DNA of 64,000 nucleotides from Planctomycetota bacterium. GTDB lineage: Bacteria > Planctomycetota > Planctomycetia > Pirellulales > Pirellulaceae. The notes below the pieces were generated by a model. The model was not told the DNA's origin. It saw only the letters and a program-made list of their open reading frames with translations, and did not search any database. The position numbers and the translations under genes were made by a program. The stretch covers positions 26,619 through 90,618 of the forward strand of contig JAPLNI010000055.1 in assembly GCA_026692865.1 (NCBI GenBank), given 5' to 3'. This document shows positions 9,191 to 19,233 of this stretch, piece after piece; positions within the stretch are counted from its first letter, which is position 1; each line of letters starts with the position of its first letter.

Positions 9191-9345
9191 AGAAATCGAA
9201 GCTAGGCAAGGGATTTAGCCCTTATGTAAGGACCTGTCTTTGGCTAGAGAATTATAATAGTACAGCAAGTTAGAAACATTAGTTTCGGTGCAGTGGAGTC
9301 GATGTGTTGGTGCCGATGCAATGTTACACCTTTTAGAAAGCACCT

Positions 9346-10674
9346 GTGAAAACAATAGATATTGATACTGAAAAAAGTAGCTCGCGATCTCGTTCGCTTG
9401 CTGCCTTCAAGCGAGCCTGCGAGATGATACCGGGCGGCGTCAATTCGCCAGCTCGAGCCTTTGGAGCCGTGGGAGGACATCCCGTGTTTATGGCGAGTGG
9501 GCGTGGACAGTACTTGCACGATCTAGATGGGAACAAGTATCTCGATTACATCGGTTCGTGGGGCCCGATGATTCTGGGGCACGCTTATCCGCCGGTGATC
9601 GAAGCGATTACCAAAGCGGCTGAGCGCGGGACATCCTTTGGCGCGCCGACGGAAAATGAAACGCATTTAGCCGAGCTCATATCGCGAGCGGTGCCAAGTA
9701 TTGAAAAGGTTCGGTTGGTTAGCAGCGGGACCGAAGCGACGATGAGTGCTATTCGATTAGCACGAGGAGCGACTGGACGCGAGCGGATTATCAAGTTCTC
9801 CGGATGTTATCACGGACACGTCGACTCGTTGTTGGTTGCTGCCGGTTCCGCAGCCGCAACCTTAGGAGCGCCTGACTCGCCCGGTGTTACTAAAGGAACA
9901 TCACAGGATACGACTGTCTTGGACTACAACAATGTTCAAGGGCTTGAAATGGCCTTCGATGAAATGGGACCGACCATTGCAGGGGTCATTTTGGAGCCGA
10001 TCGTTGGCAACATGGGAACAGTCATTCCAACCCAGCCGTTTTTAAAAGCACTTCGAGATCTGTGCACGAAGCACGGTGCGATCTTGATCTTTGATGAAGT
10101 CATGACCGGTTTTCGAGTCGCGTATGGTGGGGCTCAAAGCATTCTTGGGATTACTCCCGACGTAACGACTCTTGGAAAGATTGTGGGAGGAGGCCTTCCG
10201 TTAGCGGCCTACGGTGGGCGAGCGGACTTGATGGACAACATCTTACCGGTTGGAAAGGTTTATCAAGCAGGAACGCTTAGTGGAAATCCGCTCGCAACGG
10301 CTGCTGGTGCAAAGACACTGGAAATTCTGCGAGATGAATCTCCTTATGCTTACCTAGAGACTCAAGCCAAACGACTTGGCGAAGGTTTAGCCGACGCAGC
10401 CACTGCAGCGGGCTATCCCAATCAATTGCAACGCATGGGAAGTATGATGACGCTCTTCTTCAACGATGCACCGATTGTTGATTGGCCAAGCGCGAATCGA
10501 AGTCATCGAAAAAGATTTGCCGAGTACTTCTGGGGGCTTATCAATGAAGGAGTTTATATGCCTTGCAGCCAATTTGAAGCACTCTTCTTTTCTCGTGAGC
10601 ACACGCCAGAAGACATCGAGTATACGATAGACGCTGCGAAACGGGTTTTGAAAGCCATGGCCAGTCGAGAGTAG
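9346..10674 (+). CDS. hemL: Glutamate-1-semialdehyde 2,1-aminomutase
   Basis: PLP enzyme of the C5 haem pathway that converts glutamate-1-semialdehyde to 5-aminolevulinate in the cytosol. 442 residues, family length. Seen: GGVNSPARAFGAVGG substrate loop, SSGTEATMSAIRLARG cofactor phosphate site, IFDEVMTGFRVA with the pyridine-binding Asp, and the Schiff-base Lys at residue 278 in TLGKIVGGGLP. The start is GTG at 9346. The next gene begins about 57 bases downstream on the same strand and may be cotranscribed. Confidence 0.97.
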   Translation: MKTIDIDTEKSSSRSRSLAAFKRACEMIPGGVNSPARAFGAVGGHPVFMASGRGQYLHDLDGNKYLDYIGSWGPMILGHAYPPVIEAITKAAERGTSFGAPTENETHLAELISRAVPSIEKVRLVSSGTEATMSAIRLARGATGRERIIKFSGCYHGHVDSLLVAAGSAAATLGAPDSPGVTKGTSQDTTVLDYNNVQGLEMAFDEMGPTIAGVILEPIVGNMGTVIPTQPFLKALRDLCTKHGAILIFDEVMTGFRVAYGGAQSILGITPDVTTLGKIVGGGLPLAAYGGRADLMDNILPVGKVYQAGTLSGNPLATAAGAKTLEILRDESPYAYLETQAKRLGEGLADAATAAGYPNQLQRMGSMMTLFFNDAPIVDWPSANRSHRKRFAEYFWGLINEGVYMPCSQFEALFFSREHTPEDIEYTIDAAKRVLKAMASRE

Positions 10675-10731
10675 TTTCCGTTTCTATAAAACCAGCTTTT
10701 GTTTAGGCACGGGCAACGCTCGGCGATCGAT

Positions 10732-11622
10732 ATGACTTTGGATGCTCAAAAATTCCTTCCTTCCAGCTTGCCGCCTAGCGGATATGTTCGCATAGCGTTG
10801 GTTGGGGACGTGGTTGGCAAGCCCGGGATGAACATCGTTTGCAACGCAATCCGATGGATGAAGCAACACCTGAAAACCAATTTGGTAATCATCAATGCAG
10901 AGAATGCGGCCGACGGAACGGGGCTAAGGCAAAAGGAATACAAAAGGCTGATCGATGCCGGAGCCGGAGCTATTACGTTAGGCGATCACATCTATCGCAA
11001 ACGCGAAATCATTGAAACGCTCAATCGCGAAACGAACATTGTGAAGCCAGCGAATTTTCCTGACTCTGCCGCAGGTAAAACGCACTGCATAGTGCATACC
11101 GACCTTGGTCATCCTGTCGCGGTGATCAGTGTCTTGGGACGCGTCTTTATGCGACCTGTTGATTGTCCATTTCATGCTTCTTTGCGAGAAGTCGAAAACA
11201 TTCCGGATGAGGTAAAGCTTCGTGTCGTTGACTTTCATGCAGAAGCGACGAGCGATAAGCAGACGTTAGGGCGACTGCTAGACGGACGCGTTTCGGCCGT
11301 TCTCGGGACTCACACTCATGTGACGACAGCAGATGAACAGATATTTCCTGGCGGTACAGCTTTTCAATGTGACGTTGGAATGACTGGGCCTTACGAGAGT
11401 ATCTTGGGTCGAGAGATTCTTCCGGTAACGCAAGCGACCATGACCTTTGAACCGATCTCTTTTGATGTCGCTCAAAAAGATGTTCGGTTAGCTGCGACTT
11501 GGTTTGATGCTAATCCAGCCACCGGAAAGTGCTCGCAGATTGGTCGGATCCAATGGCCGCTCGAGTTGATCCAGCAATGGAACTTGGAAGAAGCCGACTT
11601 CCGAAATCGACTGCCGCTCTAA
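10732..11622 (+). CDS. YmdB/TIGR00282-type metallophosphoesterase
   Basis: About 296 residues of the calcineurin-like YmdB family, di-metal phosphodiesterases reported to act on cyclic nucleotides. Metal-site motifs are visible: LVGDVVGKPG, NAENAADGTG, LGDHIYRKRE, VDFHAEATSDK and VLGTHTHVTTADEQI. The length is about 30 residues over the usual 265, from a short N-terminal lead and a C-terminal extension. I prefer the ATG at 10732; an in-frame TTG at 10699 would add 11 residues. It follows hemL closely. Cytosolic; substrate in this organism unknown. Confidence 0.9.
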   Translation: MTLDAQKFLPSSLPPSGYVRIALVGDVVGKPGMNIVCNAIRWMKQHLKTNLVIINAENAADGTGLRQKEYKRLIDAGAGAITLGDHIYRKREIIETLNRETNIVKPANFPDSAAGKTHCIVHTDLGHPVAVISVLGRVFMRPVDCPFHASLREVENIPDEVKLRVVDFHAEATSDKQTLGRLLDGRVSAVLGTHTHVTTADEQIFPGGTAFQCDVGMTGPYESILGREILPVTQATMTFEPISFDVAQKDVRLAATWFDANPATGKCSQIGRIQWPLELIQQWNLEEADFRNRLPL

Positions 11623-11777
11623 CGAGTCGATGTGATATTCCGAATTAACGATAAAGTCGGCAATATTCGGAAACTCCTCCTAAACTACCATTTGATCCCT
11701 AACTGCATGCGTCGATGTAATGATCACTGTAATGATCAGGAAAATTGGATCCTTGGGTAATTTACGGAGTTTGCGAT

Positions 11778-14666
11778 ATGGCAACGACATTCCCTTCTAA
11801 GCGCTATCTAGCCAGTTGGGGAACTGTAGGGCACTTCGCGGTGTTACTAATCGTTCTCAGCCTTTCGTTTCAATTCAATTCGACTTCCTTCGCTCAAGGA
11901 GAAGCCGCTGAGAGCGACTCGGCGGTCACGGAATCCAGCAATGGAGATTCAATTGAAGGGGATGACTCATCTACGCCATCGCGATCCTTGAGTGGACTTG
12001 CTTCTGGAATCGGAAATCGAGTCCGTGGAATTTTTGGATCAAAGGAACCACCGGCTGAAGAGACCACGAAGAAGTCGAGTGAACTTTCGGTCCGCCGAGA
12101 TGCAGGGCAGTTTAAACCTGGAGCAATCCGAAATGGTTTCGCAAAGCAAATTCGCGCCACAACGGAGTCTGATTCTGAATTGGAAGCCCCAGCCGAGGAG
12201 CCTTCCAAAGCCAGTAGCGCTGCTTCCAAAGAGCCACCCAAAGCAACCAATCGCGTTGCGCAAAGGCCTTACCTAGAACCGTTTACAAAGCCCATGCCTC
12301 CAAACGTTACCCAACCCGGTGCAACCTCAACTGCTGGTAGAGCTACGAATCAGCCTCCATTGGACCCACCGAGTCTCGTAGGTACTGGATTCAGAACATC
12401 TCGAGATTCCGGTACGGCCTCCAAGTCCAATGCCCCCGCATCGAATACTGTAAATCGATTCAAGCCAGACCCTACACAAGTAGCATCGCTTCCTAAAACT
12501 TCACCTCAAATGTCTACTGGATTTCAAGCTAGTGGAGGCCAAAGTTTGACGCCACGGGCACTACCCGAAGTGGTCAGCTCGTCCCAATCTGGTAGTTCAT
12601 CGACTAACACGACAAACCGCGATTTTGCCGAGTCGAATATGGCGACGGATCGTCAGAATCAAACGTCTGCGGGAAGTTTTTCCGTCGACCCACTCAACAG
12701 CCGAATCAAAGATCCATCGGCGACTACGAGAAAATCGGCCAGCGGTACCGTAGCGGTCGATCCGCGGGAAGATTCAGGCGTCGCTCAACCGAAGCCTCAA
12801 GTAAATAGTCGCGATTTTTCTACCAACACCGATGCAGGTTTGGATCTAGTAGCCGAATCGGCTTCCGATGACGGGATGCGACCTGTAGCAAAAAAATCGG
12901 TCCCAAGCACTAATCGCCGCGAATCTAACTCGGCAGCAAATTCGCTACCGCGATCGACGACCGCAGCGAATAGTCCTGCTGCTCCTCAGGCGACACCATT
13001 CAAGCCCGCAGCACCCAACGGCAGCGGCTACGATGTTCCCAGTAGCGGTTATCCCTTAACGTCCCAGCAGTATTCAGGTCCTCAGACGCCAGCGAAAGAA
13101 TTGGTTGCTGCCGGCCCCGCATCAGGTGCATTAAACAACTCTAACGCAAATCAATCGATCGCAGCAAACCGAGCGAACGCTAAGCAAAATAGCCAAGCCA
13201 CGCGCGGAACCACAGCCGCTTCTTCACCAGATAGCCTCTCCAATGCGATTGGAATTCCACGTGTCGACATGACCATTCCCAAGGTACGTTTGATGGTTGT
13301 TGGACCGACTGCATTACAAGTTGCGAAAGCAGTTCCGTACGAAGTAGTCATTAAAAACGAGGGCGCAGAACAGTTAAGCGGCGTTATCGTCAGCATGACC
13401 GTACCGGCTGGTGTGACTCCTTCGGGGTTTGTGTCGACCGTTGGAGAATTCGAAACAGAGAAAGATGATAAAGGAATGGAAACGGTGCTTTGGCACGTGA
13501 CCGATCTTGGCCCATCGCAATCGCGGATTTTTCGATTGAATCTTGAAGCTTCCAAGCCCGAGCACTTTGCGATGGACGTCGAGTGGACGGTGCTTCCGCA
13601 ATCGGGACAGGTTCAAATCAGCGTCGAAGAGCCGCAACTGACGCTTGCACTGGAAGGCCCTTCCGAAGTCTTGTGGGGCAAGCCGGAGCTATACCGTTTG
13701 AAAGTCCGGAACCCAGGAAACGCCACCGTAAAAAACGTTCAAGTAAAACTTGTTGCTGAAGCGTTTGGCAGTAACGAGTCGTCGATCGGAGACATACAAC
13801 CCGGTGGTGAACGAATCGTCGAAGTCGAGCTTACGTTTCAGCAGATGGGCAGCATCGCCATCTCGGGCCAAGCAGCATCCAAGACGCAATCGCTTGAAGC
13901 AAAGTCAAAGATCGATGTTTCTGTCAACCAAATTAAACTCGAGTCGGAATGGAAAGCTCCATCGAAACAATATCTTGGCAGTGTCGCAGAGTATCAAGTG
14001 ACTTTACATAATCGTTCGACGATGGTTGGTGAAAATGTGATGTGCTCGGCGATCATTCCAGATGGACTTTCGGTTGACCGACTTCCCGAAGGAGCTACTG
14101 TTTTTGGCAAGGAGATCCGATGGACTGTCGCAACAATCAAGGCTCTCGAATCAATGGATTTCGTATTCTCGCTTCAAGCGAACGAGGCCTCCGATGCGAA
14201 ACTTCGATTCGAAGCGAAGTCCGCCGGAAACGGTGCGACTCTCGCTGAAGGAATCGCTGTGCTTGATCCAATTGTCGATCTAAAACTAACCGTGATCGAC
14301 CCGATTGCACCAGCTCCCGTTGGGCAAGATGTTCAATACGATATGGTGATTCTTAATCGAGGTACTCGTCCAGCTCACGCTGTAAAGGTGGTTGCGCAAT
14401 TCTCAAACGGAATAGAGCCTATTCGCGCTGAAGGGGTGATGGGTAAGCTAGTACCAGGGCAAGTGATTTTTGATTCAATCGAAACCATTGGTCCCGGTCA
14501 GCAGATCACGCTTCGAGTAGTTGCTCAAGCGGCAGAAGCAGGCGTTCACCGTTTCCGAGCTGAGCTTCAATGCGAAGATGGTGAGACACAATTGATCGAG
14601 GAAGAATCAACTCGATACCTTGCAACAAGCAGAAACGATTCGTCAAAGCCAATCATTCGACGGTAA
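11778..14666 (+). CDS. Large exported DUF11/OmcB-like repeat protein
   Basis: About 962 residues. The N-terminus is a signal peptide (hydrophobic FAVLLIVLSLSFQF, probable cut after SFA). Residues about 40-500 are Ser/Thr/Pro/Asn-rich and probably disordered. Residues about 510-960 hold four or five Ig-like DUF11 (OmcB-type) repeats, recognised by recurring phrases such as VPYEVVIKNEGAEQLSGV, YRLKVRNPGNATVKNV and QYDMVILNRGTRPAHAVK. Such proteins are surface or envelope components. I chose the ATG at 11778, which has GGAG 8 bases upstream, over the TTG at 11745. A terminator follows. Confidence 0.88.
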   Translation: MATTFPSKRYLASWGTVGHFAVLLIVLSLSFQFNSTSFAQGEAAESDSAVTESSNGDSIEGDDSSTPSRSLSGLASGIGNRVRGIFGSKEPPAEETTKKSSELSVRRDAGQFKPGAIRNGFAKQIRATTESDSELEAPAEEPSKASSAASKEPPKATNRVAQRPYLEPFTKPMPPNVTQPGATSTAGRATNQPPLDPPSLVGTGFRTSRDSGTASKSNAPASNTVNRFKPDPTQVASLPKTSPQMSTGFQASGGQSLTPRALPEVVSSSQSGSSSTNTTNRDFAESNMATDRQNQTSAGSFSVDPLNSRIKDPSATTRKSASGTVAVDPREDSGVAQPKPQVNSRDFSTNTDAGLDLVAESASDDGMRPVAKKSVPSTNRRESNSAANSLPRSTTAANSPAAPQATPFKPAAPNGSGYDVPSSGYPLTSQQYSGPQTPAKELVAAGPASGALNNSNANQSIAANRANAKQNSQATRGTTAASSPDSLSNAIGIPRVDMTIPKVRLMVVGPTALQVAKAVPYEVVIKNEGAEQLSGVIVSMTVPAGVTPSGFVSTVGEFETEKDDKGMETVLWHVTDLGPSQSRIFRLNLEASKPEHFAMDVEWTVLPQSGQVQISVEEPQLTLALEGPSEVLWGKPELYRLKVRNPGNATVKNVQVKLVAEAFGSNESSIGDIQPGGERIVEVELTFQQMGSIAISGQAASKTQSLEAKSKIDVSVNQIKLESEWKAPSKQYLGSVAEYQVTLHNRSTMVGENVMCSAIIPDGLSVDRLPEGATVFGKEIRWTVATIKALESMDFVFSLQANEASDAKLRFEAKSAGNGATLAEGIAVLDPIVDLKLTVIDPIAPAPVGQDVQYDMVILNRGTRPAHAVKVVAQFSNGIEPIRAEGVMGKLVPGQVIFDSIETIGPGQQITLRVVAQAAEAGVHRFRAELQCEDGETQLIEEESTRYLATSRNDSSKPIIRR

Positions 14667-14697
14667 AACAGATCCGATATTGATTCGTCGGCTACCC

Positions 14698-14734
14698 ATT
14701 CGAGAGCGGCCTGTTTCGATCTCTCGAATTTTTT
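14698..14734 (+). terminator. Intrinsic terminator after the DUF11 gene
   Basis: Arms ATTCGAGAG (14698-14706) and CTCTCGAAT (14721-14729) pair exactly and run into TTTTTT. It starts about 30 bases past the stop codon and separates this gene from the convergent ABC permease. Confidence 0.9.
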
Positions 14735-14765
14735 GGCCGCAGCAAGTTGCTATATGACTGTTGCG

Positions 14766-15557
14766 CTATTTATCGGTATCGAGATTCGACGCACTTGTCC
14801 AACGTCGTAAGCATTGTTGATTAATCTGATTAACGGCGACGAAAAATACGATTCCCAAAAGCGTGCTCACAAGTATCGCTGCGATTAGACCGGACGTGTA
14901 GTTACGTCCTTGCCATCGCGTCATGATCGTCCCTAGTCCGTCATACTGCCCGCTGTTGCCGACGAAAAATTCTCCGATGATCGCGCCGATTACCGCAAGG
15001 CCGCAACTGATACGCATCCCGAGAACAAGGTGACTGATGGCCGCCGGGATTCGCAGCTTTATGAGTGTTTGAAATGAGCTAGCGCCGTTGAGGCGAAAGA
15101 GATCCCGGAGGTTTGGGTTAATCGAAAGCAGTCCAGAAGTCGTGTTCGAAACGATCGGAAAAATACTGATAATGATCGTTACCAGAACAACCGTTCGAAA
15201 GTTGTATCCCGACCAGAGGATCAATAATGGCGCAATAGCGACGATCGGGACAGTTTGAAGGAATATCAAATACGGATAGACAGCCGAACGAAGGACGCTC
15301 GATAGGCTGAATGATATGGCGATAACCCCGCCTAGGAGCACGCTCGCACTCAACCCCGCCACCGCCGCCAAGCCGGTGGTACGAAATCCGGTGGCCAGAA
15401 TTTCGCGTTCATCCCAGAGCGACTTCCCGACTTGTAGCGGGCTCGGGAGAATAATCGGATTGATCCCATATATCTGCACCGCAGCCTCCCATCCAAGCAC
15501 GAGGGTTGCGAATAAAGTCAGTGGCGCGAGAGCCGATGAAATCCACGAGCTTTTCAT
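14766..15557 (-). CDS. ABC transporter permease, SsuC/TauC/ThiX type
   Basis: 263-residue inner-membrane permease with six predicted helices. The BPD-transp-1 coupling loop is visible in RDLFRLNGASSFQTLIKLRIPAA, and the family-typical start INPIILPSPLQVGKSLWDE and QTVPIVAIAPLLILWSG are present. The family imports alkyl sulfonates, taurine, thiamine precursors or similar small solutes; the substrate cannot be told here. It has no adjacent ATPase or binding protein. A fitting ATPase lies 13 kb away at 28324-29193 on the same strand. Confidence 0.9.
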   Translation of the reverse strand: MKSSWISSALAPLTLFATLVLGWEAAVQIYGINPIILPSPLQVGKSLWDEREILATGFRTTGLAAVAGLSASVLLGGVIAISFSLSSVLRSAVYPYLIFLQTVPIVAIAPLLILWSGYNFRTVVLVTIIISIFPIVSNTTSGLLSINPNLRDLFRLNGASSFQTLIKLRIPAAISHLVLGMRISCGLAVIGAIIGEFFVGNSGQYDGLGTIMTRWQGRNYTSGLIAAILVSTLLGIVFFVAVNQINQQCLRRWTSASNLDTDK

Positions 15558-15866
15558 TGTAAGCTGTAAATCGTTTCTATTGCGTCATTTAGGGTGACTT
15601 AGTTGATTCGGGTTTTCTTTACCAATTCTTCTCGATAATTTGGCGAATGCTTCATGAGAGCTGGAAAGCCTCGTAAAGCGTGACCATTATGCCGGATTTT
15701 CAAGCGATTGGCTTTTCTTTATGCGACTTTGTTGCGTCTGAGGTATTTACCACCGGTAGGACTTGGATCAAACTAAGATCGTGCAACGGCAGGCGAAAAT
15801 GATCTGATTGCAACGTTGCAGCCAATAAAATCGATTTTATGCACTCCACGCATCATAAGTCACTCC
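15558..15866. other. Intergenic region, no gene seen
   Basis: Divergent gap between the permease and the WecA-type gene. I looked for a TPP-type riboswitch because of the permease family and did not see one. No clear promoter. Confidence 0.4.
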
Positions 15867-17456
15867 ATGATCTACCAATTGATTGCTTTGAGCGGGTCGT
15901 TTGCACTTAGTCTACTGCTTACGCCGATTTTCCGTAGAGTATCGATTGCAATCGGTATGGTCGACCATCCCGATTCTCACCGAAAGCTTCATCGAGAACC
16001 CATTGCTCTTTGCGGTGGACCTACGATTCTAGTTTCAAGTCTTGTTGCAGCTTGCTTGATTCCCTTTTTCGATGAGCCGATTCGCAATGTATTTTGGTTT
16101 AATCCATGGCCAATCTTAGGATTGTTTGGTGGAGCAATTGCAATCGTCGTGTTAGGTGCTATTGACGATAAATTTGCCTTGAGGGGTCGCCAAAAACTTT
16201 TTGGCCAGATCGCAGTCTGCTTTTGGATGGTTTTTTGCGGATATCGGATTTCGAACGTCGAGTTATTCGGACTGCATATCGATATGGCCATTCTAATGGT
16301 ACCGGTTTCCATACTCTGGCTTTTGATGACCATTAATTCGCTTAACCTTATCGATGGGGCTGACGGGCTGTGTTCGAGTGTAGGTTGGATCGCGAGTGCA
16401 GGGATAGCTGTGATCGCAACTCTGATAGGACAAACCCTAGAGGCTACAATAGCCGCAGGTCTGGCTGGAGCACTTCTTGGTTTTTTGGTTTATAACTTTC
16501 CGCCTGCGAAAGTGTTCCTTGGTGACTCCGGGTCGATGTTAGTGGGATTGATTCTTGGAGCGTTGGCAATCCGAGCATCGTTAAAAGGTCCGACTTCCGT
16601 TTCACTGCTCGCGCCCGTAGCGATCTTTGCTATTCCTTTCTTTGATTCTGGGATCGCGATCCTTCGACGCAAGCTGACTGGGCGTAGCATTTTTAGCACT
16701 GATCGTGGGCACATTCACCATAGCATGTTGCGGTGGGGATTATCGAATCAGGGACTGGTAATTGCGATCACCATAGGTTGCGGAATCACTGCCATCGGTG
16801 CAATCTTTTCAACATCGATGGGCAATCCTGCGATCGCAATAATCTCAGTGATGTGTGTGCTCGGAGCTTTGGTCGCAAGTCGAGCGTTTGGGCATGCGGA
16901 ACTCCAACTCTTGGGCCGCCGCACTTATCATTTCTGTGGCTCTTTGGTGCCCAAGAGCAAATCTGATCATGCAGTTGGAAATTATCACGCGATTCGTTTT
17001 CAGGGGAATCGTGGTTGGGAGACTGTTTGGAATTCGCTGATGGAGTTCGCCGAAAAGCACGATTTGGCAAAGGTCTCACTCGACTTAAATGTTCCTTGGC
17101 TACATGAAGGATTCCATGCAAGTTGGAGTCGGACACGAACTCCTGATGAAGCCAATCTTTGGAAGTCGCAACTTCCGGTGTTTGCAAATAACCGCCCTCT
17201 AGGGAAAATGATACTTGTTGGTCGGATGGAAAATGTCAACGCTGTATCGGTTCTTAATGAACTCGCGGAGATGATGGAGGGGCTTCAGTCTGTCTTGCGA
17301 GAGCTTGCGAGCGAGCCCGAAATTCATAACGATTCAAAAGCGACTCTTGCTAATGAAGCTACGGTTAGTACGACCCTGGATGATTCGGTCGATGGCGCAT
17401 TAATGTTACCAAAGGTAGCAAGTATGAAATCTGAGAACTCGTCGCTATCGTCGTAA
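15867..17456 (+). CDS. WecA-type polyprenyl-phosphate GlcNAc-1-phosphate transferase
   Basis: About 529 residues. The enzyme family moves a sugar-1-phosphate from UDP-sugar to undecaprenyl phosphate, starting polysaccharide synthesis at the inner membrane. About ten helices fill residues 1-330; the Asp-rich loop NSLNLIDGADGLCSS, the FLGDSGSMLVG loop and the GHIHHSM motif are seen; HIHH points to WecA rather than MraY. A 170-residue soluble C-terminal extension of unknown role follows. I chose ATG 15867; an in-frame TTG at 15816 would add residues that do not look like protein. UDP-glucose dehydrogenase follows 97 bases downstream. Confidence 0.9.
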   Translation: MIYQLIALSGSFALSLLLTPIFRRVSIAIGMVDHPDSHRKLHREPIALCGGPTILVSSLVAACLIPFFDEPIRNVFWFNPWPILGLFGGAIAIVVLGAIDDKFALRGRQKLFGQIAVCFWMVFCGYRISNVELFGLHIDMAILMVPVSILWLLMTINSLNLIDGADGLCSSVGWIASAGIAVIATLIGQTLEATIAAGLAGALLGFLVYNFPPAKVFLGDSGSMLVGLILGALAIRASLKGPTSVSLLAPVAIFAIPFFDSGIAILRRKLTGRSIFSTDRGHIHHSMLRWGLSNQGLVIAITIGCGITAIGAIFSTSMGNPAIAIISVMCVLGALVASRAFGHAELQLLGRRTYHFCGSLVPKSKSDHAVGNYHAIRFQGNRGWETVWNSLMEFAEKHDLAKVSLDLNVPWLHEGFHASWSRTRTPDEANLWKSQLPVFANNRPLGKMILVGRMENVNAVSVLNELAEMMEGLQSVLRELASEPEIHNDSKATLANEATVSTTLDDSVDGALMLPKVASMKSENSSLSS

Positions 17457-17553
17457 TCGATGTGATCCAACTTCCTCTTGTTAGTATGTATCTGAACAGC
17501 CTACAAGAACCTTGTTGAAGGTTCAAATCATGCTGCCTAGCGATTAGCATGAA

Positions 17554-19020
17554 TTGTCGGGAAACAACACCGCTTTCACATCGGAGTCAAACGTGGTCCT
17601 TGCGTCGACGGTAAACATTACAAAAAAGGATTTGAAGATCTGCTGTATTGGGGCAGGGTATGTCGGCGGGCCGACAATGGCAATGATTGCCAAGCAATGT
17701 CCTGACATTCATGTTCACGTAGTAGACCTAAATCAAGAGCGTATCAATCGCTGGAATTCCCAAGATCTCCCTGTATACGAGCCTGGCTTGGACGAAGTCG
17801 TCCGCGAGGCACGTGGACGCAATCTTCGTTTTTCTACCGAAGTAGACGAGGCGATCGCTGAATCCGATATCGTGTTTATCGCTGTGAACACGCCGACCAA
17901 GTCATTTGGTGTCGGGGCCGGAAGGGCAGCCAACCTCGAGTTTGTTGAAAAGTGCGCTCGTCAAATTGCAGCCGTATCGAAGGGGCACAAAATCATCGTT
18001 GAAAAGTCAACGCTCCCCGTGCGGACTGCTGAAGCGGTGAAGCGAATCCTTCAGAATTCAACTAAAGAAGCAACGTTTGACGTTTTGAGTAACCCCGAGT
18101 TTCTTGCCGAAGGGACTGCGGTTGCCGATCTACTCAATCCGGATCGAATCTTGATCGGAGGGGAGTCCGATGCGGCTGTTGAGACGCTTGCATCTGTTTA
18201 CTCGCGATGGATTTCGCGAGATCGAATTCTTACGACGAATCTGTGGAGCAGCGAACTCTCTAAGCTCACTGCGAATGCTTTTTTGGCTCAACGCGTATCA
18301 TCGATCAACGCTATCTCCGCTCTTTGCGAGGCGACGGGAGCGGATGTAGATGAAGTTGCCCGCGCGATCGGGACCGACTCGCGAATTGGACCGAAGTTCC
18401 TCAAGTCTTCGGTTGGCTTTGGAGGTTCCTGCTTTCAAAAGGACATTCTCAATCTTGTTTATCTCTGCGAGCACTTCGGCTTAAAAGAAGTCGCTCATTA
18501 CTGGGAACAAGTCGTAGTCATGAACGACTATCAAAAGCGAAGGTTCTCTGAACGTATTGTTCGCACAATGTTCAACACTGTTTCAGACAAGAAGATTGCA
18601 GTACTTGGATTTGCATTCAAGAAAGATACAAACGACACACGTGAGTCGGCTGCGATCCATGTCTGCCGAAGCCTTTTGGACGAACGAGCTAAACTTCGGA
18701 TCTATGACCCGCGAGTCCCTGAAGATCAAATTCGTTCCGAATTGCTCGCTTCCTTCGCCGACCCGATGGGGAGCATTTTGGAAAAGCACAAACAGCTTGT
18801 CGCATCCAACGTGACAGTCCTGCCAAGTGCTTATGAAGCGGCCAGTCAGTCGCATGGAATTGCGATCCTTACCGAATGGGACGAATTCAAAACCTTGGAT
18901 CGGGCTCGGCTTTTGGAGTCGATGCTGCGACCGGCGTTTGTCTTTGACGGTCGAAGTGTTCTCAATCGAGAGGACTGGCGAAAAGACGGTTTTGAAGTCC
19001 ATACGATTGGAAAATCGTAG
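17554..19020 (+). CDS. UDP-glucose 6-dehydrogenase, animal-like type
   Basis: Oxidises UDP-glucose to UDP-glucuronate with 2 NAD+ in the cytosol, feeding surface polysaccharides. About 488 residues. The Rossmann motif GAGYVGGPT, the catalytic Cys near residue 293 in [18 protein letters not shown], and [17 protein letters not shown] are present. The phrases [23 protein letters not shown] and [19 protein letters not shown] match my memory of animal enzymes far more closely than the short bacterial Ugd type. The start is TTG at 17554; the first 25 residues are not conserved, so the start is uncertain. Confidence 0.93.
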   Translation: MSGNNTAFTSESNVVLASTVNITKKDLKICCIGAGYVGGPTMAMIAKQCPDIHVHVVDLNQERINRWNSQDLPVYEPGLDEVVREARGRNLRFSTEVDEAIAESDIVFIAVNTPTKSFGVGAGRAANLEFVEKCARQIAAVSKGHKIIVEKSTLPVRTAEAVKRILQNSTKEATFDVLSNPEFLAEGTAVADLLNPDRILIGGESDAAVETLASVYSRWISRDRILTTNLWSSELSKLTANAFLAQRVSSINAISALCEATGADVDEVARAIGTDSRIGPKFLKSSVGFGGSCFQKDILNLVYLCEHFGLKEVAHYWEQVVVMNDYQKRRFSERIVRTMFNTVSDKKIAVLGFAFKKDTNDTRESAAIHVCRSLLDERAKLRIYDPRVPEDQIRSELLASFADPMGSILEKHKQLVASNVTVLPSAYEAASQSHGIAILTEWDEFKTLDRARLLESMLRPAFVFDGRSVLNREDWRKDGFEVHTIGKS

Positions 19021-19233
19021 GCTTTTCGTTGGTTATTGCCGCTGATGACCGATCGAGCCGAAACCTTCGCTTTAAGCTCGCTTCACAGTACACTTGTTGA
19101 ATTCCACGAACCAACCGATACTTCTCTAAAATTGATTTTTGGATTTATCGGGTTCGGCCTTTTTAAGGCCATGGTTTTCACGGCTATCGCATTTGCCCCA
19201 ATAGGAATTGACCAGTAGGAATTGAATAGGACT

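Noticed and set aside
15558..15866. Riboswitch upstream of the ABC permease
   Set aside because: No TPP, SAM or other riboswitch core could be recognised.
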